DNA of 16,524 nt from the NCBI GenBank assembly GCA_046727955.1, contig JBKPDO010000293.1:1-16524 (forward strand), read 5' to 3'. The stretch is from DASVXQ01 sp046727955 (GTDB taxonomy: Bacteria; Actinomycetota; CALGFH01). Positions within the stretch are counted from its first letter, which is position 1. Every line of letters begins with the position of its first letter. The notes beneath the pieces were generated by a model that worked only from the letters and a program-made list of their open reading frames with translations, searched no databases and was not told the origin of the DNA. Positions 6,695 through 13,211 of the stretch are shown here, one piece after another. A program made the translations under genes and the position numbers.

Positions 6695-7096
6695 CTAGCG
6701 TTGGGATGGAAGCTCGACCACCACGTTGGTCGCCTTGACCGCGGCGACCGCCAGCATCCCGGGGACCAGCCCCAGCTCGTCGGCGGCCTCACGGGTCATC
6801 AGCGACACCACCCGGTGCGGGCCGGCCTGCACCTCGACCTGCGCGACGATGTGGTCCTTGACGACCCTGGTGACGATCCCGGGGAAGCGGTTGCGGGCCG
6901 ACTGGGCGATCACCTCGTCGGGCTCGGCGGTGTGCCGCAGGCTGGTCACGAATTCGGCCAGCGCGGCCCCGTCGACTACCCGCTGGCCGCCCTCGGTGCG
7001 CCGCGCGCCGAGCCGGCCGCCGTCCGCCCAGCGGCGCACCGTGTCGACACTCACGCCCAGCAGCTCCGCGACCTGGCCGAGGCGATAGCTCATCAT
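6695..7096 (-). CDS. HTH-TOBE molybdenum-responsive regulator (ModE-like role)
   Basis: 133 residues. Residues 1-60 are a MerR/excisionase-type helix-turn-helix (YRLGQVAELLGVSVDTVRRW, then an Arg/Gly wing). Residues 66-130 are a single TOBE/Mop domain (ARNRFPGIVTRVVKDHIVAQVEV to VKATNVVVELP) that binds molybdate or tungstate in known relatives. This is a different architecture from enterobacterial ModE but fits the same role: sensing molybdate and controlling the modABC genes directly downstream. Two adjacent ATGs (7096, 7093) are possible starts. No Shine-Dalgarno is seen and TAGGAT lies 9 nt upstream of 7096, so the mRNA may be leaderless. First gene of the mod operon. Confidence 0.88.
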   Translation of the reverse strand: MMSYRLGQVAELLGVSVDTVRRWADGGRLGARRTEGGQRVVDGAALAEFVTSLRHTAEPDEVIAQSARNRFPGIVTRVVKDHIVAQVEVQAGPHRVVSLMTREAADELGLVPGMLAVAAVKATNVVVELPSQR

Positions 7097-7105
7097 TTGC
7101 CGGCG

Positions 7106-7111
7106 ATCCTA
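7106..7111 (-). promoter_or_regulatory. -10 box of the mod operon promoter
   Basis: On the minus strand TAGGAT (7111 to 7106) lies 9 nt before ATG 7096, giving a leaderless or nearly leaderless transcript for the whole mod operon. A clear -35 hexamer is not seen at 16-18 nt. The surrounding 180-nt divergent gap is the obvious place for the HTH-TOBE protein to bind, but no convincing inverted repeat stands out. Confidence 0.35.
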
Positions 7112-7276
7112 TCACACTGCTTGGCATCCGCACGGTTAATCTTCGCATTTGGCCGCATCTGCAAGCCACAGTACGGGGCGCGTGGATGGAGCCAAGCGCC
7201 TACGATCGACTGCACCAGCGGCGCGCCGCCGGGACCGCCGGGAACGGACACGGCCGCGGAACGGAGCGGGCAGCAG

Positions 7277-7603
7277 ATGGAGAACCAGGTCGTCAACAAC
7301 CCCGACCAGCACCGCTATGAGATCCGCGTGGACGGCGCGCTCGCCGGCTTCGCGCAGTACAGCAGACAGTCGGGGGTCGTGACGTTCATCCACACCGAGA
7401 TCGACCCCGCCTACGAGGGGCAGGGCTTGGGGAGCGTCCTCGCGCGTTCCGCGCTCGACGAGGTGCGGGGCAGTGGCGAGCAGATCGTGCCGCTGTGCCC
7501 GTTCATCGCCGGCTACATCCGCCGCCACCCCCAGTACGTCGGCCTGGTGGTCCCCGAGCGCCGCGTCGCCTTCCGGCAGGCGGCTAGTGATGAGCGGCAC
7601 TGA
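7277..7603 (+). CDS. Small GNAT family N-acetyltransferase (YjdJ-like)
   Basis: 108 residues, matching the short GNAT subfamily of about 90-110 residues. Visible motifs are FIHTEIDPAYEGQGLGSVLA (acetyl-CoA-binding loop, QGLGS as the Q/RxxGxG/A equivalent), DEVRGSGEQIVPLCPFIAGY and IRRHPQYVGLV, all typical of the YjdJ-like group. The acceptor substrate is unknown. ATG 7277 follows GGAG about 10 nt upstream. The same frame is open far upstream but that region is antisense to modA and the regulator and is not believed. It is divergent from the mod operon and probably transcribed alone. Confidence 0.88.
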   Translation: MENQVVNNPDQHRYEIRVDGALAGFAQYSRQSGVVTFIHTEIDPAYEGQGLGSVLARSALDEVRGSGEQIVPLCPFIAGYIRRHPQYVGLVVPERRVAFRQAASDERH

Positions 7604-7968
7604 TCTCCAGTGGACAGGACTCATTGCGGATCAGCCGCCCACACGACCTGAGCCGAGTCTTGCACGTGGCTACGGACATGGGCCGCTCATGCGGCGGCCG
7701 CGAAGATGGTACGTAGTTTCCCACCTTGTTCACGCCGTTTGTCTTGACGACGGGTCCCTTGATCGGAAACGATCGGATGCGGTGGCCATCTCGGCCGGGC
7801 ACTCTTCCCGCACGTAGCCGGCTGTCAGGACACCGATCGGCTGGCATGAGGCAACACCGCACCGGGGGGGCACAGGGGGGGCACAGGGGGTGTAACCGGC
7901 CAGCCGCCATGGGCTCGTGGAATGGTGACAGGGCCCGCGAGTGGCGGCGAGCAACAAGGGAGGTTGCC
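7604..7968. other. 365-nt intergenic region with G7CACA repeat and GATCGGA boxes
   Basis: No gene is supported here. At 7864-7890 there are two copies of GGGGGGGCACA followed by a further G5 tract, about 80 nt before the next ribosome binding site, which could form G-rich structure in DNA. At 7761-7778 GATCGGA occurs twice 10 bp apart; the second is GATCGGAT, identical to the box repeated in front of padR, and CGATCGG recurs at 7834-7840. TTGACG at 7744-7749 is a possible -35, without a good -10. Confidence 0.4.
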
Positions 7969-8565
7969 ATGACGAGCGACGCACCACCCTCGAGCACACT
8001 GCAGGACGCAGTGCGGGGGCGTGTACGGGACGTGTCGGCGATCTGGTGGTGGTTTCTGATCCTGGGGGTCTTTTGGACCCTGTTCGGCCTGTACGTGCTG
8101 TCCTACCGGGTGGGCAGCCTGGTCGCGGTGGCCGCGTTCGTCGGCGTGAGCTTCGTGTTCGGCGGGATCAGCCAGCTGGCGGTCGCCGGGCGGGTGCAGC
8201 AGTGGCGCTGGCTGTTCATCGTGGGCGGGCTGCTGGGGATAGCCGCCGGAATCGTCACCTTCGCCTGGCCGGGGCGGACGCTGTACGTGGTGTCGATCCT
8301 GGTGGCGTGGTATCTGATCATCTTCGGCGTGCTGCACCTGGTGGGCTCGCTGGCGGGGCCGAAGGTGAGCTACTGGTGGACGCAGCTGCTGCTTGGGGTC
8401 GCCGAGCTGGTGCTTGGGGTGTGGGCGGTGCGCGCGTGGCAGCGGTCGTTGCTGACGCTGGTGACGCTGGTGGGGGTGTGGGCGATCTTCTTCGGGGTGG
8501 CCGAGATCTTCGCGGCGTTCTCCGTGCGCGAGGCGGGCAAGCGGGTAGAACGGCTCGTCAGCTGA
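7969..8565 (+). CDS. HdeD-like (DUF308) six-TM membrane protein
   Basis: 198 residues. A short polar N-terminus with the helix LQDAVRGRVRDVSAIWWW leads into six hydrophobic segments at about 25-45, 49-70, 80-98, 105-127, 136-153 and 160-175. The paired segments, each with Gly-rich turns such as FVFGGISQL and LIIFGVLHLVGSL, are the repeat pattern of HdeD/DUF308 proteins. In enterobacteria HdeD is linked to acid resistance; in actinobacteria the role is not established. ATG 7969 is chosen because AGGGAGG precedes it at 7957-7963; an in-frame upstream ATG at 7845 lies in G-rich non-coding-like sequence. Convergent with the small ORF and the hydrolase gene. Confidence 0.87.
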   Translation: MTSDAPPSSTLQDAVRGRVRDVSAIWWWFLILGVFWTLFGLYVLSYRVGSLVAVAAFVGVSFVFGGISQLAVAGRVQQWRWLFIVGGLLGIAAGIVTFAWPGRTLYVVSILVAWYLIIFGVLHLVGSLAGPKVSYWWTQLLLGVAELVLGVWAVRAWQRSLLTLVTLVGVWAIFFGVAEIFAAFSVREAGKRVERLVS

Positions 8566-8672
8566 CCGCCTGACCAGGCAGCAGGCCAGCCGGACACCTG
8601 CGTAGCCGAGGAGCAGTGACGGGCGTAGACCGACATCGACATTGACGGCCCGTTACTGAGGTTGTGATGCCA

Positions 8673-8718
8673 CTAGCCACGGCCCGGCGGTCAGCCTGAT
8701 CGCCGGGCCGTGGCCTAG
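8673..8718. terminator. Bidirectional stem-loop between convergent genes
   Basis: CCACGGCCCGGCG (8677-8689) pairs perfectly with CGCCGGGCCGTGG (8701-8713) around an 11-nt loop, and CTAG on each flank (8673-8676 and 8715-8718) extends the stem past a one-base bulge. It lies 107 nt after the HdeD-like stop and directly abuts the stop codon of the minus-strand small ORF. No U tract is present on either side. A terminator serving both directions is the simplest reading. Confidence 0.75.
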
Positions 8719-8804
8719 TACGGTCGGGGACGAGGCTGGGAGCCCACCGACTTCATCTCCGCGACGCGCTGCTGGAGCTCGTCGAGTTGTGGGGAGAAGT
8801 CCAT
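8715..8804 (-). CDS. 29-residue small protein with strong ribosome binding site
   Basis: ATG 8804 is preceded by AAGGAGG (8815 to 8809) with four nucleotides between, one of the best Shine-Dalgarno sequences in the window. The 30-codon frame ends in TAG at 8717-8715. The product begins MDFSPQLDELQQRVAEMKSV, a plausible amphipathic or coiled-coil helix, and ends with a Pro/Arg-rich tail, QPRPRPY. Codon third positions are mostly G or C. It lies between two perfect hairpins (8819-8866 upstream, 8673-8718 directly downstream), downstream of the hydrolase gene on the same strand. It has no signal peptide or membrane segment. I know no family for it. Short length makes chance possible, but the combined signals are unusual. 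Confidence 0.6.
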   Translation of the reverse strand: MDFSPQLDELQQRVAEMKSVGSQPRPRPY

Positions 8805-8818
8805 AATTCCTCCTTGCT

Positions 8819-8866
8819 GCCGGCCGGTGTCCCAGTTGAGGAGTTCTCGGTGGGACACCGGCCGGC
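8819..8866 (-). terminator. Perfect 16-bp inverted repeat after the hydrolase gene
   Basis: GCCGGCCGGTGTCCCA (8819-8834) is perfectly complementary to TGGGACACCGGCCGGC (8851-8866) with a 16-nt loop. On the minus strand it begins 17 nt after the hydrolase stop at 8884 and ends 3 nt before the Shine-Dalgarno of the small ORF. It can act as a terminator of the hydrolase mRNA, as a 3' stabiliser, or as a leader hairpin controlling the small ORF. Confidence 0.7.
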
Positions 8867-8883
8867 TCCCGAGCAGGGCAGGC

Positions 8884-9801
8884 TCAGCTCGTGGCGCGCG
8901 CCGCGGCGACGATCAGGTCGGCCGCCGCGGCGGGGTGGGAGATCATCGACACGTGCGAGGCGTCGATCTCGACGATATGGGCATGGGCACGCTCGGCCAT
9001 GAACAGCAGCTCAGCGGGCGGGATCATGTGGTCGGCGGTGCCGACCAGCGCCCACGACGGGATGGTGGCCCAGGCGGGCGGCCCGGACGGCTGGGTGAGC
9101 GCGGCGGTCGACAGCGGCCGCTGGGTGGCGGCCAGGACCGCGGCCCTGCGGGCTGGCAGGTCGTTGGCGAAGCAGGACGGGAACAGGCTGGGCTTGAGGT
9201 AGGCGTCGACGGCACCGGGCGGCGCGCCGGGGTAGGGCACCAGGTTGAAGATCTGGGTGGGGTCGCCCGCGACGCAGGAGCCGGGTCGTTCACCGGAAAG
9301 CTTCAAGAGCGTCTCGTCCTGGGCGGGGATGAAGGCGTCGACGTAGACCAGCGCGGTGACGTTGGGGTTGCCGGTGGCGGCGTTGGTGATCACCGCGCCG
9401 CCGTAGGAGTGGCCGACCAGGACGATGGGGCCGCTGACGCTGTGCAGGAAGTCGGCCAGGTAGGCGGCATCGTCGGGCAGCCCGCGCAGCGGGTTGGGCG
9501 GCGCGTCGACGGTATAGCCGGCGCGTTGCAGGCGCGTGACCACGCCGCCCCAGCTGCTGCCGTCGGCCCAGGCGCCGTGCACCAGCACGATGGTCGGCTT
9601 GGCGCCCGACTGGGCGCCGGCCGCGCCGGCCGCGCTGGCCGGGGGGGCGGCGGTGGCGCCGGCCGGGCGGGTGGCGCTGGCATTGGCGCTGGCGTTGGCG
9701 GTGGTGAGCTGGCTCAGGAGCAGGCCGGCCACGCTCGCCAGGAGCGCGGCGAGCACGATCCAGCGCAGCCTCGACTGCCGGATCGCTCGAACGACGGTCA
9801 T
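8884..9801 (-). CDS. Secreted or membrane-anchored alpha/beta hydrolase
   Basis: 305 residues from ATG 9801, chosen because GGGAGG lies upstream and because the preceding open frame lacks coding character. Residues 12-31 are a hydrophobic signal or anchor segment after a basic start, then an Ala/Thr/Pro-rich linker to about residue 65. The hydrolase domain has the oxyanion motif LVHGAW (H75-G76), nucleophile S132 in GHSYGG, probable acid D257 in GTADHMI and H283 in DASHVSMISHP. The layout resembles the EstC/salicylate-esterase-like group of small alpha/beta hydrolases; the substrate is unknown. Ser132, Asp257 and His283 being intact suggests an active enzyme outside the cytoplasm. Confidence 0.9.
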   Translation of the reverse strand: MTVVRAIRQSRLRWIVLAALLASVAGLLLSQLTTANASANASATRPAGATAAPPASAAGAAGAQSGAKPTIVLVHGAWADGSSWGGVVTRLQRAGYTVDAPPNPLRGLPDDAAYLADFLHSVSGPIVLVGHSYGGAVITNAATGNPNVTALVYVDAFIPAQDETLLKLSGERPGSCVAGDPTQIFNLVPYPGAPPGAVDAYLKPSLFPSCFANDLPARRAAVLAATQRPLSTAALTQPSGPPAWATIPSWALVGTADHMIPPAELLFMAERAHAHIVEIDASHVSMISHPAAAADLIVAAARATS

Positions 9802-9947
9802 ACGGTTCCTCCCGTGGCCTGGCGTGCGCTTTCCACCTGGGGTCGAGGGGTCGAAGGGAGGTAGGCATTCGCATGTCGTCCGCCATGATCGCCGCTCCCA
9901 ACCAACCCCGTCCAGGCCCGCCACCACGGCGCGTGGGTGGGTCCTTT

Positions 9948-9957
9948 GCATGCATGC
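9948..9957. promoter_or_regulatory. Palindrome in divergent intergenic region
   Basis: GCATGCATGC is a perfect 10-bp palindrome in the 224-nt gap between the divergent hydrolase (start 9801) and four-TM gene (start 10026). ATCGG at 9973-9977 and CCGAT at 9984-9988 form a second short dyad nearby. Either could be an operator for the divergent pair; this rests on position only. Confidence 0.2.
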
Positions 9958-10025
9958 TGTGCTGGCGGGATCATCGGTCGTAGCCGATAGCCCAATCAGC
10001 CTATCCACGGAATCGGGGCGGCACC

Positions 10026-10706
10026 GTGGCGGACAGTGAGCCGAGCAAGCAGGCCGAGCAGGCCGAGCAGGCCGACACCGAGGCGCGCCCGGCGGCGGTC
10101 AGCTTCGTGACGACCGAGCACTTCACCCTCCAGGGCGCCCGTTCGTCCACCATCGCCGAGGCCACCGGCCGGGCGAGCATGTTCCTCAGCGCGGTCAGCG
10201 GCGGCCTGGTCGCCCTCGGGCTGATCGCCACCGCCAGCAAGGTCGGCGCGGCGTTCTACGCCTTCGGGCTCATCCTGCTGCCCACGCTGGCGTTCGTGGG
10301 GCTGGTGACCTTTGACCGGGCGCTGCAGTCGGGGATCGAGGACTTCGGCTACGCCCACCGGATCGCGCGACTGCGCGGCTACTACTTCCAGTACGCGCCT
10401 GAGCTGGAGGGCTATCTGCTCAGCGTCCCGCCAACGGAGCGGCTCCACATCCAGGGGCTTCGGGGTGGGCGCTGGCAGGTGTTCCTGACGGTGGCGGGGA
10501 TGGTTGGCGTGGTCACGGCCGTCCTGGCCGGTTCGGCGGCTGGGCTGCTCGCCGCCGTGGCCTCCGGCCACTCGCTGGTCGTGGCGCTGGTCGTTGGCGT
10601 CGTGGTCGCCGTCGCGGTATTGGTCTGGCTGATGCGCTTCCAGGCCTCGGCCTGGGATCGGGTGAGCACGGCGCCGCTGTTCGCCGACGAGCAGCAGGTC
10701 GTCTGA
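10026..10706 (+). CDS. Four-TM membrane protein of unknown family
   Basis: 226 residues from GTG 10026; the next in-frame Met is inside the first TM segment. The charged N-terminus contains a QAE repeat encoded by three exact GCAGGCCGA units (10049-10075). Then come FVTTEHFTLQGARSSTIAEAT, hydrophobic segments at about 52-70 and 75-96, a loop of about 55 residues rich in aromatics and charge (FDRALQSGIEDFGYAHRIAR and GYYFQYAPELEGY), two further hydrophobic segments at about 150-178 and 183-203, and a short tail. The TM-loop-TM plan suggests the loop is cytoplasmic. I do not recognise the family. No strong ribosome binding site is seen, so the start is less certain than the frame. Confidence 0.75.
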   Translation: MADSEPSKQAEQAEQADTEARPAAVSFVTTEHFTLQGARSSTIAEATGRASMFLSAVSGGLVALGLIATASKVGAAFYAFGLILLPTLAFVGLVTFDRALQSGIEDFGYAHRIARLRGYYFQYAPELEGYLLSVPPTERLHIQGLRGGRWQVFLTVAGMVGVVTAVLAGSAAGLLAAVASGHSLVVALVVGVVVAVAVLVWLMRFQASAWDRVSTAPLFADEQQVV

Positions 10707-10799
10707 CTGTCAACGGCTGCTCGACAAAGGCCCGGTGGCGACCAGCAGCCGACGAGCCCGCCTCCTGCTGAAACCAGGGTGCCGACCGGGCAGGCCCCG

Positions 10800-10826
10800 T
10801 GAACCGCGGCACCGGCTGCTGCGACA
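10800..10826 (+). promoter_or_regulatory. Candidate ECF-type promoter of the sigma operon
   Basis: TGAACC (10800-10805), a 16-nt spacer, then CGACA (10822-10826). This resembles promoters of many ECF sigma factors, which use a TGAAC-like -35 and a CGT/CGA-type -10. The -10 ends 7 nt before the sigma-factor ATG at 10834, so the transcript would start at or beside the start codon. It suggests that the sigma factor transcribes its own operon; only one copy of the motif was noticed. Confidence 0.4.
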
Positions 10827-10833
10827 GTGAGGT

Positions 10834-11397
10834 ATGAGCACGCACCCAGACCACGCCGGCAGCGGTGGCGACACCGAGTTGCTCGCGGCGATCGCCGAGG
10901 GCGACCCGGAGGCGTTCGGGACGCTGTATGACCGGCACGCCGCCTGGCTGGTGCTGCGGCTGCGCCGGCGCACCGCCGACCCTGATCTGGTCGACCAGAT
11001 CGTCCAGGACACCTTTCTGGTGGTGTGGCGCGACGCCGGCCGCTTCCGTGGCAGCGGCGCGGTCGGCGCGTGGCTGTGGGGGATCGCGATCCGGCGCCTG
11101 CTCGACGTGCAGCGCGCTGACGCCGCCCAGGGGCGGCTGGGGCGTCTGCTCGGCCGGCGGCGGATACCGGACGCGGCAAGCGCCGAGGAGCAGGCCCTGG
11201 CCGCGCTCGAGCACCACGACGTGATCCGGGCGCTGAACCGGCTCGCACCCGAGTTGCAGGCGGTCCTGCAGGCGACCGTGCTCGACGGACTGAGCACCCG
11301 CGAGGCGGCCGCGCTGCTCGGGATCCCGGCCGGCACGGTCAAGACCCGGGCGATGCGGGCGCGGGCGCGGCTCCGCGAGGAGCTGGCAGGAGCATGA
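10834..11397 (+). CDS. ECF (RpoE-type) RNA polymerase sigma factor
   Basis: 187 residues, with only sigma2 and sigma4 as in ECF factors. Sigma2 covers about 25-95 (AFGTLYDRHAAWLV, then QIVQDTFLVVWRDAGRF and AWLWGIAIRRLLD, which recognises the -10). Sigma4 covers about 130-184, with the helix-turn-helix LSTREAAALLGIPAGTVKTR that reads the -35. ATG 10834 is close behind a candidate ECF promoter; GTGAGG upstream is only a weak Shine-Dalgarno. The anti-sigma gene follows after 33 nt, so activity should be held in check by that membrane protein. The operon partners (ABC transporter, cupredoxin) point to an envelope or transport signal. Confidence 0.93.
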   Translation: MSTHPDHAGSGGDTELLAAIAEGDPEAFGTLYDRHAAWLVLRLRRRTADPDLVDQIVQDTFLVVWRDAGRFRGSGAVGAWLWGIAIRRLLDVQRADAAQGRLGRLLGRRRIPDAASAEEQALAALEHHDVIRALNRLAPELQAVLQATVLDGLSTREAAALLGIPAGTVKTRAMRARARLREELAGA

Positions 11398-11430
11398 CGC
11401 CGGATCGGGGTCGAAACGAAGGGAGCCATC

Positions 11431-12324
11431 ATGGCTGATGTGGCGGCGCCCGGCGCCGGAGCGGCTGGAGCCTGGCACGCGGACGGCGAGCTGCTGGCGG
11501 CCTATGCCGCCGGCCGCCTGGAGGTGGCGGCCACGTGGTCGGTAGAGGCCCACCTGACGAGCTGCGCGAGCTGCCGGGAGCTGGCAGGGACGCTGGCCGA
11601 GCCGGAGCGGCTGCGGCGCGGCCGCGCGGCGCTGATCGCCGCCGTCGACGTGCCCCGCACCGGCGTGGCCGAACGGCTGCTGGTCCGCCTTGGCGTGCCC
11701 GACCACACCGCAAGGCTGCTGGCGGCGACCCCGGCGCTGCGCGCCTCGTGGTTGCTGGCCGTCGCCACCACGCTCGCGTTCGCGGTGCTGGCGGCCCGGG
11801 TCGGCGCGGGCCCGGAGGCGAGCCTGGCGTTTTTGTGCGTCGCGCCGCTGCTGCCGCTGGCCGGCATCGCGGTGGCCTATGGGCCTGGGATCGATCCGAC
11901 CTATGAGATCGGCCTGGCCGCCCCGATGCGCGGCTTCCGGCTGCTGCTGCTGCGCGCGGCCGCGGTGGTGGGGGCCGCGACCGCGCTGGCCGCGGCGGCG
12001 AGCCTCGCCCTGCCAGGGCTGGGCCTGGCGACGGCTGGCTGGCTGCTGCCGGCGCTCGCGCTGGCCGTGTGCAGCCTGGCGCTGGCCACGGTGATCGAGC
12101 CGCTGCGCGCCTGCGGGATCAGCGCCGGCGCCTGGGTCGCCGCGGTGCTGGTTACCGTGCAGCCGCCAGGGCCGTCCTCGGTGCTGTTCGCCGCGCCCGG
12201 GCAGGCCACCTTCGCCGTCCTCGGGCTGCTCGCCGCCGTCGTGGTGGGGCTTCGCCGCGGCCGCTTCGAGTCCGACCGTGCCTTTGACACCACCCCGCGT
12301 TTTGCCGCCAGGAGGCTGCGATGA
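11431..12324 (+). CDS. Zinc-binding anti-sigma factor fused to a multi-TM domain
   Basis: 297 residues. The N-terminal domain has the zinc anti-sigma (ZAS, zf-HC2) pattern: H16 in WHADGELLAAYAAGRL, then H41-x3-C45-x2-C48 in HLTSCASC. After a linker there are about six hydrophobic segments between residues 107 and 275, rather than the single TM of ordinary anti-sigma factors. The C-terminus is short, basic and cytoplasmic-like. ATG 11431 follows GAAGGGAG. It is expected to bind the sigma factor encoded just upstream and keep it at the membrane. Its stop overlaps the ATPase start (ATGA), so the membrane part may assemble with the ABC proteins and convey their state to sigma. That coupling is inference. 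Confidence 0.87.
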   Translation: MADVAAPGAGAAGAWHADGELLAAYAAGRLEVAATWSVEAHLTSCASCRELAGTLAEPERLRRGRAALIAAVDVPRTGVAERLLVRLGVPDHTARLLAATPALRASWLLAVATTLAFAVLAARVGAGPEASLAFLCVAPLLPLAGIAVAYGPGIDPTYEIGLAAPMRGFRLLLLRAAAVVGAATALAAAASLALPGLGLATAGWLLPALALAVCSLALATVIEPLRACGISAGAWVAAVLVTVQPPGPSSVLFAAPGQATFAVLGLLAAVVVGLRRGRFESDRAFDTTPRFAARRLR

Positions 12325-13211
12325 CCACCCCAGCACCCACCGCCCGTCCCGCGTCGACCGTCCGCGTCCGTGATCTGCGTATGACGTTCGGGCGGACCCG
12401 TGCGCTGGACGGCGTGTCGTTCGACCTGGTGCCCGGTGTGACCGGGCTGCTCGGCCCTAACGGGGCGGGCAAGACCACCCTGCTGCGGATCCTGGCGACG
12501 GTGTCATCGCCCGACGCCGGGGCGCTGGAGGTGCTCGGCCTGGACCCCCGACGCGGCGGTGAGCGGCTGGAGCTGCGCGGCCAGCTCGGCTACATGCCCC
12601 AGGAACCCGGCTTCCACGCCCGCTTCACGGCGTTCGAGTTCGTCGACTACGTCGCGATCCTCAAAGAGCTGCACCAGCGGCAGGCGCGCCACCAGGAGGT
12701 GCGGCGAGTGCTGGAGGTGGCCGGGCTCGGCGCGGTGCGGCGCAAGCGGATCAAGGCGCTGTCGGGTGGGATGCGCCGCCGGGTCGCGCTCGCCCAGGCG
12801 CTGCTCGGCGACCCGGAGCTGCTGGTCCTGGACGAGCCGACCGCCGGGCTCGACCCCGAGCAGCGGCTGCGCTTCCGCGAGCTGGTCTCCCGGCTCGGCG
12901 AGCGCCGCACCGTGTTGCTGTCCACCCACCAGACCGAGGACGTGACCGCGCTGTGCCACCAGGTGCTGGTGCTGCATCACGGCAAGCTGCACTTCGTGGG
13001 GACGCCGTTGGAGCTGGCCGGCATGGCCCGGGGGCACGTGTGGCGAAGCCGGGAGCGCCAGCCCGGCGCGCTGGCCGCCTGGCTGACGGGCACCGGGCAG
13101 TACCGCAACATCGGCGACCCGCCGGCAGGCGCGGAGCTGCTCGAGCCGACCCTCGAGGACGGCTACCTGCTGCTGCTCGGCGCGGACCCGCTGGAGGAGG
13201 CCGCGGCATGA
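12321..13211 (+). CDS. ABC transporter ATP-binding protein
   Basis: 296 residues. Walker A GPNGAGKT at 45-52, Q-loop Q94 in GYMPQEPG, signature LSGGM at 147-151, Walker B ELLVLDEP with D171/E172, and H203 in LSTHQTED. The sequence is of the drug/peptide-exporter (CcmA/DrrA-like) type used with ABC-2 permeases. The signature ends in Met instead of Gln, which is common in this type. About 65 residues after the switch His form a C-terminal extension. It overlaps the anti-sigma gene upstream and the membrane gene downstream by 4 nt each, so the three proteins are probably made in fixed ratio. Its transport partners are the proteins from 13208 and 14904. Confidence 0.93.
   Translation: MTTPAPTARPASTVRVRDLRMTFGRTRALDGVSFDLVPGVTGLLGPNGAGKTTLLRILATVSSPDAGALEVLGLDPRRGGERLELRGQLGYMPQEPGFHARFTAFEFVDYVAILKELHQRQARHQEVRRVLEVAGLGAVRRKRIKALSGGMRRRVALAQALLGDPELLVLDEPTAGLDPEQRLRFRELVSRLGERRTVLLSTHQTEDVTALCHQVLVLHHGKLHFVGTPLELAGMARGHVWRSRERQPGALAAWLTGTGQYRNIGDPPAGAELLEPTLEDGYLLLLGADPLEEAAA

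Noticed and set aside
5902..6792. Long minus-strand extension of the modB frame through modA
   Set aside because: The translated extension is Arg/Gly-rich low-complexity sequence out of frame with the clear modA coding frame; GTG 5901 overlapping the modA stop is a natural modB start.
8827..9864. 345-codon open frame on the plus strand opposite the hydrolase gene
   Set aside because: Its composition (Gly/Val/Asp-rich repeats without domain motifs) is that of an antisense shadow in high-GC DNA, and the minus strand has a full catalytic triad.
10513..12336. 607-codon open frame on the minus strand opposite the sigma and anti-sigma genes
   Set aside because: Gln/Arg/Gly-rich antisense shadow with no recognisable domain; both plus-strand genes have clear family motifs.
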